Made by a program: the position numbers and the translations under genes. This document shows positions 1-13,458 of a stretch of DNA of 52,661 nt, piece after piece. The DNA is from Palsa-870 sp035937155 (GTDB taxonomy: Bacteria; Chloroflexota; Dormibacteria; Dormibacterales; Dormibacteraceae). Position 1 is the stretch's first letter. Each line of letters begins with the position of its first letter. Location of the stretch: positions 1 through 52,661 of the forward strand of contig DASYVJ010000059.1 in the NCBI GenBank assembly GCA_035937155.1. Direction: 5' to 3'. The notes beneath the pieces were generated by a model. It searched no databases. It was given only the letters and a program-made list of their open reading frames with translations, and had not been told where the DNA came from.

Positions 1-1473
<1,473 letters not shown>

Positions 1474-1490
1474 GAGAGAAGAAAGAGAAC

Positions 1491-5759
<4,269 letters not shown>

Positions 5760-5766
5760 ACCTGTT

Positions 5767-5793
5767 AAAACCGGGCCATCTCGGCCCGGTTTT
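5767..5793 (+). terminator. Rho-independent terminator of rpoBC
   Basis: Eight bases after the rpoC stop lies a perfect 11-bp inverted repeat (AAAACCGGGCC at 5767-5777 and GGCCCGGTTTT at 5783-5793) around a 5-base loop. The 3' arm ends in four T, so it resembles an intrinsic terminator, and because the 5' arm starts with four A it could act on both strands. It separates rpoBC from the ABC transporter genes. Confidence 0.85.
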
Positions 5794-5868
5794 CGGTTAC
5801 ATTCATCGGTACGTGCACAAGGGGGCCGCCCGCCAGGGTTGCTCCCTTCTCGTTTTCTGCGGGAACTT

Positions 5869-7542
5869 ATGATTGGAAAAGTGATCCCAGGCTCCAGGCT
5901 GCTTCGCGCCCTCGCGATGATTCTGCTCGGCCTGGCGCTGCTTTCCGCGTGCGATTCCGGCGCGCTGACGCAGGGGCCCAAGCTCGCGAAGGACCAGACG
6001 CTGCGGCTGCTGCTCGAGGATCAGCCGGGCTCGTTGGACCCGGGCCAGACTCAGTACGCATACGAGACCGCCGTCCTGCGCGTCATCTCCGAGTCGCTGG
6101 TAAAGCCGTCGGCGGACTTGAGTGGCGTGGTGCCTGCTGCCGCGCAAAGCTACGAAGTGGCGAACGGGGGCACCGTCTTCGTCTTTCACCTCCGGACCAG
6201 CGCCCAGTATTCCGACGGCACCCCAGTCAAGGCGCAGGACTTCGTCTATGCCTGGCAGCGCCTCATCGATCCGCGCCTGGCTTCGCCTGAAGGCACGTTC
6301 TTCGCCGGCACCATCCTCAACGGAGACAAGGTTTCGGTCATGGATCCGCAGCGCGACGCGGCCAATCTTGATGCCGCGCTGGCCACCCTCGGGTTGAAAG
6401 CGCTCGACGCCTACACGTTCCAGGTGACGCTTGCGCAGCCGGATCCCGCCTTCATCTGGCTGGCGGCAATGCCCGCGGCCGCGCCGGTCAGGGAGGACCT
6501 CGTCAAGAAGAGTGGCGACAAGTGGTCGTCCAGCGCCGACACGCTGATCACGAACGGACCCTTCAAGGTCACCGAGATGGTTCACAACGACCACATCACG
6601 GTCGTGCCGAACCCGCACTACTGGGGCGCCAAGCCCACCCTCACCACGATCAACTTCCAGGTGGTGAACGACGGGGCGGCGGCTTTGGCGAAGTACAAAG
6701 GCGGACAGCTGGACGAGATCTCCGTGCAGCCCGCGCAGGCGGGGAGAGTGGCCGGCGACTCGAGCCTCAAGCAGAACCTGGTCAAGACACCGGACCTCAC
6801 CGTGTTCTGGATCGCGTTTCGCATGAACGCATCACCGACCAACAACGCCAAGCTCCGGCTGGCGATCTCCCAGGCCATCGACCGCGACGCGTTCGTGGCC
6901 CAGATTTTCCAGGGCCAGGGGATGCCGGCAGAGTCCTTCATCCCGAAAGGCATGCACGGATATGCATCAACTCCCTCTGCTCAGAAGTTCGACCTCGCCC
7001 AGGCGCGAGCCTCGCTTGCAGCGTCCGGTGTCTCCGCCGCGCAGCTGGCGGCGTTGAAGTTCTCCTACGACCAGTCCTCGGACTTCGGCAAGGAGACGGC
7101 GAAGTTCATCCACGACCAGCTCAAAACCAACCTCGGCTTCGACATCACGCTGCAGGGACTCGACACGAACACATTGGCTTCGCATCTCGCCACCGGCGAC
7201 TTCCAGCTCGCCGGCCCGATGGGCTGGAGCGCGGATTATCCGGACCCGGCGGACTGGTACGACATCTTCCTGACGACGAACTCGAACAATGTCGCCTTCT
7301 ATCAAAACCAGCAGTACGACAACTTTGTCCGCGTCGCGCGGACCGACGCGCAACCTGACCGGCGCGACCAGGAGTACCTGCAAGCTCAACAGATGCTGGT
7401 CGGCGACGCTCCCGTGGCCTTTCTTGCGCAGTCTGTCAGCTGGCACCTGGTGCGACCGTATGTGCGGGGGATCTCGACCTCGTCCGTGGAGGAGTGGCCA
7501 GGCGCGCTGGATCCATCCCGGATCTCGATCGCTCCACACTAG
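5869..7542 (+). CDS. ABC transporter substrate-binding lipoprotein, peptide/oligopeptide family (copy 1)
   Basis: Extracellular solute-binding protein of family 5 (DppA/OppA type), 557 residues from the ATG at 5869. A short basic N-terminus, a hydrophobic stretch and the lipobox LLSAC with Cys28 indicate a lipoprotein anchored outside the membrane. Family signs include DQPGSLDPGQ near the mature N-terminus, SDGTPVKAQDFVYAWQRL, and AISQAIDRDAFV followed by FIPKGMHGY. An in-frame TTG at 5839 would add ten residues, but it is less convincing before the signal peptide. It leads a locus with a second binding protein, two permeases, two ATPases and a third binding protein. The ligand cannot be told from sequence; peptides are the family default. 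Confidence 0.92.
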   Translation: MIGKVIPGSRLLRALAMILLGLALLSACDSGALTQGPKLAKDQTLRLLLEDQPGSLDPGQTQYAYETAVLRVISESLVKPSADLSGVVPAAAQSYEVANGGTVFVFHLRTSAQYSDGTPVKAQDFVYAWQRLIDPRLASPEGTFFAGTILNGDKVSVMDPQRDAANLDAALATLGLKALDAYTFQVTLAQPDPAFIWLAAMPAAAPVREDLVKKSGDKWSSSADTLITNGPFKVTEMVHNDHITVVPNPHYWGAKPTLTTINFQVVNDGAAALAKYKGGQLDEISVQPAQAGRVAGDSSLKQNLVKTPDLTVFWIAFRMNASPTNNAKLRLAISQAIDRDAFVAQIFQGQGMPAESFIPKGMHGYASTPSAQKFDLAQARASLAASGVSAAQLAALKFSYDQSSDFGKETAKFIHDQLKTNLGFDITLQGLDTNTLASHLATGDFQLAGPMGWSADYPDPADWYDIFLTTNSNNVAFYQNQQYDNFVRVARTDAQPDRRDQEYLQAQQMLVGDAPVAFLAQSVSWHLVRPYVRGISTSSVEEWPGALDPSRISIAPH

Positions 7543-7716
7543 AACGGGCGTTCGGGGCCCTCCCCGGCTATGCTGTTTGACACTGCGCGCGGAAGCGCAA
7601 GAAAATTCGTCTTAGCCGAAGAGGGCTGTGTGTGAGTAAGACCTGCTGCCGGCGCACTCTCGCCCCGGACGTTGCCGGGAAGAAGGCTGCAGGATCCAAT
7701 GAGAGGTAAGACGCGT
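7543..7716 (+). promoter_or_regulatory. Intergenic region with candidate promoter for the second binding-protein gene
   Basis: A perfect TTGACA at 7577-7582 is followed after 18 bases by GAAAAT at 7601-7606, a plausible housekeeping sigma promoter about 110 bases before the ATG at 7717. A short hairpin (CGGGG 7553-7557, CCCCG 7562-7566) lies just before it and could be a weak end signal for the first binding-protein gene. The hexamers are seen; promoter function is inferred. Confidence 0.4.
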
Positions 7717-9384
7717 ATGCGTTCAGGTAACCGCTTCCGAGCGATCGCGCTCGCGGCCGTAGCGTTTTTCGTTGTCGCCGCGTGCGGCGGCTCGAGCGGT
7801 GGTGGCACCACCTTGGCCAGCACCCAGGAACTCCGATTGAACATTGAACAGGAGCCCGGCACGCTCGACCCGGGGCTGCAGCAGTGGAACTATGAGGGTG
7901 TGGTTGGCATCAGGACCTTCGAGGCCCTACTCAAGCCCACCAAGGACTTGAAGGACGTCACAGGCTTTGCCGCGGACAGCTACTCGATCGACAGCACTGG
8001 CACCGTTTACACCTTCAAGCTGCACCCAGGCGCCAAGTGGAGCGACGGCGTGCCCGTCAAGGCCGGCGACTTCGTTTACGGCTATCAGCGCCTGTTGGAC
8101 CCGCGTGTGGCGGCCTCATACGCCTCCTACTACTACGTCATCAAGAATGCGGCCAAGATCAACGGGATGTCTCCGACGGACCCAACTGTCGATGCAGCCG
8201 TCCAGACCCTCGGGGTGAAGGCGGTCGACGACACTACCTTCCAGATCACGCTTGAGTCGCCCGCGGGCTACTTCAAGTGGGTGGCCTCCCTGTGGACGGG
8301 TACTCCCGTGCGCAAGGACATTGTCGCCAAGTACGGAAAGGACTCCACCGGCGTTGACAAGTGGGGCATCGTCTCTCAGGCTGCCGCCGACTCCCTCGTT
8401 GGGAACGGGCAGTACAAGGTTTCTGAGGTCGTCAAGAACGACCACATCACGCTCGTTCTGAACCCCAACTACGCGGGCAGCTCGCCCAAGCCGACCATCA
8501 CCAAGATGACCATGTTCGAAATCGCGGACGAGACCGTCGCTTACGCCAAGTACAAGAGTGGGGAGCTCGACTTCGTCAAGGTTCCGGTCGCCGAAACCGA
8601 AGCAGTCAAGAGCTCTGCAGAACTGGTCAAGAACCCGGAGCTGACCGTCTTCTGGATTGACATCAACGTGACCGCCAAGCCCTTCGACAACGTCAAGGTG
8701 CGCCAGGCGTTCGCCGCAGCGATAGACCGCGACTCGTTCGTCCAGAACGTCTTGAAGGGTCGTGGCCTGTCCGCAGGCACATTGATCCCCAAGGGCATGC
8801 GCAACTACCGGCCCGACCTGGGCCAGAAGTTCGACGCGACGGCCGGAAAGACACTGCTTTCCGGGGCGGGTGTGAGCGCCTCATCGCTCAACGGCGTCAA
8901 GTACGTCTACAACGCCAACAGCCCACTCAACAAGACGATGGCTGAATTCGTCCAGGCCCAGATCAAGACCAACCTGGGCGTCGATGTCGTTCTCGATGGG
9001 GTCGACAGCAAGACCCTCTCCACGCGTCTTCGCCACCAGCAATATCAGTTCGGAGGTCCCTCCGGTTGGGGCGCCGACTACCCTGACTCGCAGGACTGGT
9101 TCGACGTCATGATGACGGGCGCAGGCAACAACTTCAGCGCCTACGCCAGCACCACTTACGACACTTCGACGACGAAAGGTGACGCGGAGTCAGACAACAC
9201 CAAGCGCGACTCTTTGTACGAGACCGCAGAAAAGACCCTCGTCGCCGACGCCCCCCTGATCTTCCTGTACCAGCGGACGAGCTGGTGGCAGGTGAAGCCG
9301 TACGTCAAGGGATTCACGATCACGCCGATCGACTACTTCCTCGGCGACTTCTACCCGTCTAGCATTCAGATCGCTCAGCACTAA
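7717..9384 (+). CDS. ABC transporter substrate-binding lipoprotein, peptide/oligopeptide family (copy 2)
   Basis: Second family 5 solute-binding lipoprotein, 555 residues from the ATG at 7717. That start is supported by the third paralogue at 13459, which begins almost identically (MRSGNRFRAIALA here, MQSGTRSRAVALA there) with similar upstream bases; in-frame ATG 7699 and TTG 7672 are alternatives. The lipobox FVVAAC places the lipidated Cys at 23, followed by a Gly/Ser-rich linker. Conserved blocks include EQEPGTLDPGL, WSDGVPVKAGDFVYGYQRL and AAIDRDSFVQNVLKGRG. It ends 13 bases before the first permease gene, so it is probably the main binding protein of this transporter. Confidence 0.92.
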   Translation: MRSGNRFRAIALAAVAFFVVAACGGSSGGGTTLASTQELRLNIEQEPGTLDPGLQQWNYEGVVGIRTFEALLKPTKDLKDVTGFAADSYSIDSTGTVYTFKLHPGAKWSDGVPVKAGDFVYGYQRLLDPRVAASYASYYYVIKNAAKINGMSPTDPTVDAAVQTLGVKAVDDTTFQITLESPAGYFKWVASLWTGTPVRKDIVAKYGKDSTGVDKWGIVSQAAADSLVGNGQYKVSEVVKNDHITLVLNPNYAGSSPKPTITKMTMFEIADETVAYAKYKSGELDFVKVPVAETEAVKSSAELVKNPELTVFWIDINVTAKPFDNVKVRQAFAAAIDRDSFVQNVLKGRGLSAGTLIPKGMRNYRPDLGQKFDATAGKTLLSGAGVSASSLNGVKYVYNANSPLNKTMAEFVQAQIKTNLGVDVVLDGVDSKTLSTRLRHQQYQFGGPSGWGADYPDSQDWFDVMMTGAGNNFSAYASTTYDTSTTKGDAESDNTKRDSLYETAEKTLVADAPLIFLYQRTSWWQVKPYVKGFTITPIDYFLGDFYPSSIQIAQH

Positions 9385-9397
9385 CTAGGAGACATTT

Positions 9398-10417
9398 TTG
9401 GCAGTGGTAAAGGGCGCCCCGATGCGGGGCGCCCTCATCCCGCTTCGCAAGAGGTCAGGTCGAGGTTGGACCCTCGGCATCTACATTGCCCGCCGCTTGC
9501 TGTGGATGGTGCCGGTGCTGCTATTCGTCATCTTCATCACGTTCTTCCTCGCGCACGTTGCGCCGGGGAGCCCGTGGGATCGGGAAGGCCGGCAGCTGTC
9601 GCCGGCGGTCATCAACAACCTCAACCTCAAGTACGGGCTCGACAGACCCATCTGGACCCAGTTTGGCATCTACCTCTGGAACGTGATCCACTTCGACTTC
9701 GGGGACTCGTACCAGCACACCGGGCAGTCGGTCAACAGCCTGATCCTGGACAGCTGGCCTTACACGTTCAAGCTTGGTGCGATCGCCTTCGTGGTAATCC
9801 TGGTGTTCGGGGTGTCTCTCGGAGTGGTCGCCGCCCTGCGGCAGAACAGCATCATCGACTATGCGGCGGTGGGACTGGCCACGGTGGGAGCCTCGGTGCC
9901 CAACTTCGTCGTCGGGATCGTCTTGATCATCATCCTGTCGAACTTCCTCTACAAGGCCACCAACGAGACGTTCTTCTTACCCACCGGTGGGTATCCGCAG
10001 GACTTCGTGCACATGATCATGCCGGTCGCAACCCTCAGCTTTCTTCCGATCGCCTACCTGGCCCGCCTCACGCGATCCAGCACCCTTGACTCCCTGCGCC
10101 AGGACTTCGTCCGAACCGCATGGGCGAAGGGACTCAAGGAGCGCTTCGTCGTGACCCGCCACGTGCTGAAGAACTCGCTGATCCCGGTCGTGACCACCGC
10201 CGGACCGCTGTTCGCAGGGCTCATCACCGGCTCTGTGATCGTCGAGACGATTTTTCAGGTGCCCGGCATCGGACGCGCGTATGTGACCTCGATCGAGGCC
10301 CGCGACTATCCGATGATTCTCGGCACGACGGTGCTGTATGCGGGGCTGGTAGCGCTGCTCAACCTTGTGGTCGACGTGGCGTATGTGTTCATCGATCCCC
10401 GCGTGAGGCTGGACTGA
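9398..10417 (+). CDS. ABC transporter permease, DppB/OppB type
   Basis: Integral membrane permease of the binding-protein-dependent transport family, 339 residues, with the first transmembrane segment at about residues 31-53 (WMVPVLLFVIFITFFLAHVA) and the EAA-type cytoplasmic loop around TAWAKGLKERFVVTRHVLKN, which docks on the ATPases. TTG 9398 has an excellent Shine-Dalgarno sequence (AGGAG, 9387-9391) six bases away. An in-frame ATG at 9422 would drop eight residues; it lies in the loop of a strong hairpin (9412-9434). The stop TGA overlaps the start of the next permease gene. Forms the heteromeric channel with its neighbour. Confidence 0.93.
   Translation: MAVVKGAPMRGALIPLRKRSGRGWTLGIYIARRLLWMVPVLLFVIFITFFLAHVAPGSPWDREGRQLSPAVINNLNLKYGLDRPIWTQFGIYLWNVIHFDFGDSYQHTGQSVNSLILDSWPYTFKLGAIAFVVILVFGVSLGVVAALRQNSIIDYAAVGLATVGASVPNFVVGIVLIIILSNFLYKATNETFFLPTGGYPQDFVHMIMPVATLSFLPIAYLARLTRSSTLDSLRQDFVRTAWAKGLKERFVVTRHVLKNSLIPVVTTAGPLFAGLITGSVIVETIFQVPGIGRAYVTSIEARDYPMILGTTVLYAGLVALLNLVVDVAYVFIDPRVRLD
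9412..9434 (+). promoter_or_regulatory. Strong hairpin at the start of the permease gene
   Basis: A perfect 9-bp stem (GGGCGCCCC 9412-9420, GGGGCGCCC 9426-9434) closes a 5-base loop GATGC. It lies 12 bases inside the permease reading frame and holds the alternative ATG in its loop. There is no T tract, so it is not a standard terminator. It may protect or partly end the binding-protein transcript, giving more binding protein than permease, as is common in such operons; this is inference. Confidence 0.5.
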
Positions 10418-11322
10418 TGGCCCAGGCCATGGTGGCTCAACCCGCGGATTGGGAAGCCCAGGAGCAGATCGGCCTGTGGACCGACGCGTGGAGGCGCTTC
10501 CGGCGCAACCGGCTCGCGGTCGCCAGTCTGGCGGTTGTAGTCCTGATGATCGTCCTGGCCGCCATCGCGCCGATTCTCCAGCGCCTCGGTGTGATCGCCG
10601 ACCCGACCGTCCAGGACGTGGTCAACAGTTATCAAAGCCCGGCCTTCGGTCACCATTTGCTCGGCACCGACGACCTCGGCCGAGACGTGCTGTCCAAGGT
10701 CTTGTTCGGAGCTCAGGTTTCCCTTTCCATCGGCATCCTGGTGCAGGTGATGGTCCTGTTCCTTGGCGGCGGGATCGGCCTGGTGGCCGGCTATTTTGGG
10801 GGATGGATCGACAACGTCTTGATGCGGTTCACCGACATCATGTATGCGTTCCCCGACCTTCTGTTCGTTCTCATCATCGTCGCCGCCCTCGGGCCGACCT
10901 ACTTCAACATCTTGTTCGCGATCGGGTTTGTGGCCTGGGTGGGGCTTGCGCGTCTCGTGCGGGGTCAGGTGCTCTCGATCAAGGAAAAGGAGTACGTCGA
11001 GGCCGCCCACGCGGCCGGCACGACCCCGTTCAAGATCATCATCAAGCACCTGCTTCCGAATGCGTTGGGTCCGGTGATCGTCACCCTCACCTTTGGCATT
11101 CCCGCCGCCATCTTCACCGAAGCCGTGCTCGACTTCCTGGGGGTCGGCCTGCGGCCGCCACAGCCGAGCTGGGGGGTCATGGTCTTCGAAGGCTACGCAG
11201 CCGTCGACGCTTACGCCTACCTAGTTATCATTCCTTGCGTCGCTCTATCGATGACTATGCTGGCCTTCAACTTCGTCGGTGACGGGCTCCGTGATGCGCT
11301 CGATCCCCGCATGCGCCGCTAA
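10417..11322 (+). CDS. ABC transporter permease, DppC/OppC type
   Basis: Second permease, 301 residues, starting at an ATG that overlaps the preceding stop (TGATG at 10415-10419). The cytoplasmic N-terminus WTDAWRRFRRNRLAVASLAV is typical of the DppC/OppC N-terminal domain, followed by the first membrane helix, the periplasm-side segment HHLLGTDDLGRDVLSKVLFG, further helices, and the EAA loop EYVEAAHAAGTTPFKIIIKH. It pairs with the upstream permease to form the channel. Translational coupling through the overlap should keep the two subunits near equal amounts. Confidence 0.93.
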   Translation: MAQAMVAQPADWEAQEQIGLWTDAWRRFRRNRLAVASLAVVVLMIVLAAIAPILQRLGVIADPTVQDVVNSYQSPAFGHHLLGTDDLGRDVLSKVLFGAQVSLSIGILVQVMVLFLGGGIGLVAGYFGGWIDNVLMRFTDIMYAFPDLLFVLIIVAALGPTYFNILFAIGFVAWVGLARLVRGQVLSIKEKEYVEAAHAAGTTPFKIIIKHLLPNALGPVIVTLTFGIPAAIFTEAVLDFLGVGLRPPQPSWGVMVFEGYAAVDAYAYLVIIPCVALSMTMLAFNFVGDGLRDALDPRMRR

Positions 11323-11337
11323 GGGCAACCCGAGTAC

Positions 11338-12408
11338 TTGACTGAACCGATCCTCAAGGTCGAAGACCTGAGGACCCAGTTTTTTACCTCACGGGGAGTG
11401 GTGCGCGCCGTCGACGGTGTCAGCTTCAACGTCAACCCTGGCGAGACGCTCGCGGTCGTAGGCGAGTCGGGCTGCGGAAAGACAATCACCGCGCTTTCGA
11501 TCCTGCGCCTGGTTCCGGAGCCCGGAAGGATCGTGAGCGGGAGGATCCTTTTCAACGGTCGCAATGTCGTCGACATGGACGGCGATGAAGTCCGCAGCTA
11601 CAGGGGCAACGACGTCGCGATGATCTTCCAGGACCCCATGACCTCCTTGAACCCCGTGACCAAGGTGGGTGCACAGATCAGGGAGGCCATGACCGCCCAT
11701 GACCGGTTCACACCCACCCAGGCCAGCGAGCGGGTAGTGCCGCTGCTACAGAGGGTCCGAGTACCGGCCGCCCAGACGCGCGTCAAGGACTATCCCCACC
11801 AGTTCTCGGGTGGCATGCGCCAGCGCGCCATGATCGCCATGGGGCTGTCCAACGAGCCATCGCTGCTGATCGCCGACGAGCCCACCACCGCCCTTGATGT
11901 GACTGTGCAAGCCCAGGTGATCCAGCTGTTGAAGCAGCTCAACCGAGAGCTGGGGACGGCCATCATCCTGATCACCCACAACACTGCGCTCGTCGCCAGC
12001 ATGTGCGAGCGCGTGGTCGTCATGTACGCCGGCCGGGTGGTTGAGGAGGGCCCCGTCGATCGGATCTTCTCCAACCCCGAGCACCCCTACACCTGGTCGC
12101 TTCTGCGATCGGTCCCGAGGGTAGACGAGGCGCGTAAGGGTCGCCTGGTCTCCATTCGCGGGATGCCGCCCGACCTGGTGCGGATGCCTCCCGGATGCAA
12201 GTTCCACCCGCGGTGCATGTTCAAGGTGGACCGCTGCTCGCGTGACGAGCCAGAACTCGAGGACGTTGGCCCGGGCCAGCGCGCGCGATGCTGGGTGATG
12301 ATGCACACCGTATCCGAGGAAACCCGGGAGGATGCGCAAACCAGCGAGATGTCCTTCGACGTGGCGGCGGACATCAAGAAGCGCATGCGCTCCGACGCGC
12401 GTCCGTGA
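11338..12408 (+). CDS. ABC transporter ATP-binding protein, DppD/OppD type
   Basis: ATPase subunit, 356 residues, from TTG 11338. Walker A is GESGCGKT, the signature is FSGGMRQRAMIAMG and Walker B is LLIADEPTTALDV, all intact. The C-terminal oligopeptide-transporter extension is present, with the CKFHPRCMFKVDRC cysteine cluster that in related ATPases binds an iron-sulfur cluster. The start has only a distant AAGGG as ribosome-binding candidate. The stop overlaps the next ATPase gene's ATG. Powers import through the two permeases together with its partner. Confidence 0.93.
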   Translation: MTEPILKVEDLRTQFFTSRGVVRAVDGVSFNVNPGETLAVVGESGCGKTITALSILRLVPEPGRIVSGRILFNGRNVVDMDGDEVRSYRGNDVAMIFQDPMTSLNPVTKVGAQIREAMTAHDRFTPTQASERVVPLLQRVRVPAAQTRVKDYPHQFSGGMRQRAMIAMGLSNEPSLLIADEPTTALDVTVQAQVIQLLKQLNRELGTAIILITHNTALVASMCERVVVMYAGRVVEEGPVDRIFSNPEHPYTWSLLRSVPRVDEARKGRLVSIRGMPPDLVRMPPGCKFHPRCMFKVDRCSRDEPELEDVGPGQRARCWVMMHTVSEETREDAQTSEMSFDVAADIKKRMRSDARP

Positions 12409-13415
12409 TGGTGGCGGGGCAGCCGGCCGCGAACCTGGCTGCGGTTGATCGCGAGATCGTCAAGGTCGAGGACGTCTACAAGTACTACCCCGCAGGCGGC
12501 GGTCAGGTGGTGCAGGCGGTGGCCGGTGTCGACCTGCAGATCAGGCGTGGCGAGACGCTCGGGTTGGTCGGCGAGTCGGGCTGCGGTAAGTCGACCCTGG
12601 CTCGGCTGATCACCGCCCTTCAGCCCGTGACGAAGGGGCGGATCCTCTTCAACGGGCAGGACCTGAACAAGTTGCACGGTGGGCGCCTACGGCAAGTCCG
12701 GCGGGAGATGCAGATCATCTTCCAGGACCCGTTTGCCTCACTCGACCCCCGGATGACGATCGGCGACATCATCGCCGAGCCGATCGACAACTTTCGCCTG
12801 GCCAAGGGCAAGGAACGGCGCACGCGGGTGCAGGAGCTGCTGCGGCTGGTCGGGCTAAACCCCAACTTCACCAACCGGTACCCGCATGAGTTTTCGGGCG
12901 GCCAGCGGCAGCGCATCGGCATCGCCCGAGCGCTCTCGGTCAGCCCCTCGTTCATTGTGTGCGACGAGCCGGTTTCGGCTCTTGACGTCTCCATCCAGGC
13001 GCAGATCATCAACCTGCTGCAGGACCTGCAGCGGGAGTTCAAGCTGACATACCTGTTCATCGCGCACGACCTGGCCGTCGTCCGACACCTTTCAGACAGA
13101 ATCGCGGTCATGTACCTCGGCAAGGTCGTGGAGGTCGCCGACCGGGTTGACATCTACGAGCACTCGCAGCACCCGTACACGAAGGCGCTGCTCACCTCGA
13201 TCCCTGTTCCCGACCCGTCCGTCGAGCGCGATCGGGAGCCGATCCTCCTGAAGGGCGAGATCCCGTCGCCGGTGAATCCGCCGTCGGGCTGCCGGTTTCA
13301 CACGCGCTGCTCGATCGCTCGAGCGCCCGGCATCTGCTCCGAGCAGGAACCGCCGCTTGAGCCGCATGGGCACCGGGACCAGGTGGCGGCCTGTCACTTC
13401 GCGGGCGAAGCCTAG
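12408..13415 (+). CDS. ABC transporter ATP-binding protein, DppF/OppF type
   Basis: Second ATPase, 335 residues, starting at the ATG of a TGATG overlap with the first. Walker A GESGCGKS, signature FSGGQRQRIGIARAL and Walker B FIVCDEPVSALDV are complete. The oligopeptide C-terminal domain ends with CRFHTRCSIARAPGIC and then EQEPPLEPHGHRDQVAACHF. The same tail is found again, decayed, at 15196-15336 downstream of the third binding-protein gene, which shows that this 3' end was once duplicated. Confidence 0.93.
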   Translation: MVAGQPAANLAAVDREIVKVEDVYKYYPAGGGQVVQAVAGVDLQIRRGETLGLVGESGCGKSTLARLITALQPVTKGRILFNGQDLNKLHGGRLRQVRREMQIIFQDPFASLDPRMTIGDIIAEPIDNFRLAKGKERRTRVQELLRLVGLNPNFTNRYPHEFSGGQRQRIGIARALSVSPSFIVCDEPVSALDVSIQAQIINLLQDLQREFKLTYLFIAHDLAVVRHLSDRIAVMYLGKVVEVADRVDIYEHSQHPYTKALLTSIPVPDPSVERDREPILLKGEIPSPVNPPSGCRFHTRCSIARAPGICSEQEPPLEPHGHRDQVAACHFAGEA

Positions 13416-13458
13416 CTCGGCGCGGGGCGTTGGTTCCGGGCAGAGGTTTAATACGCGC

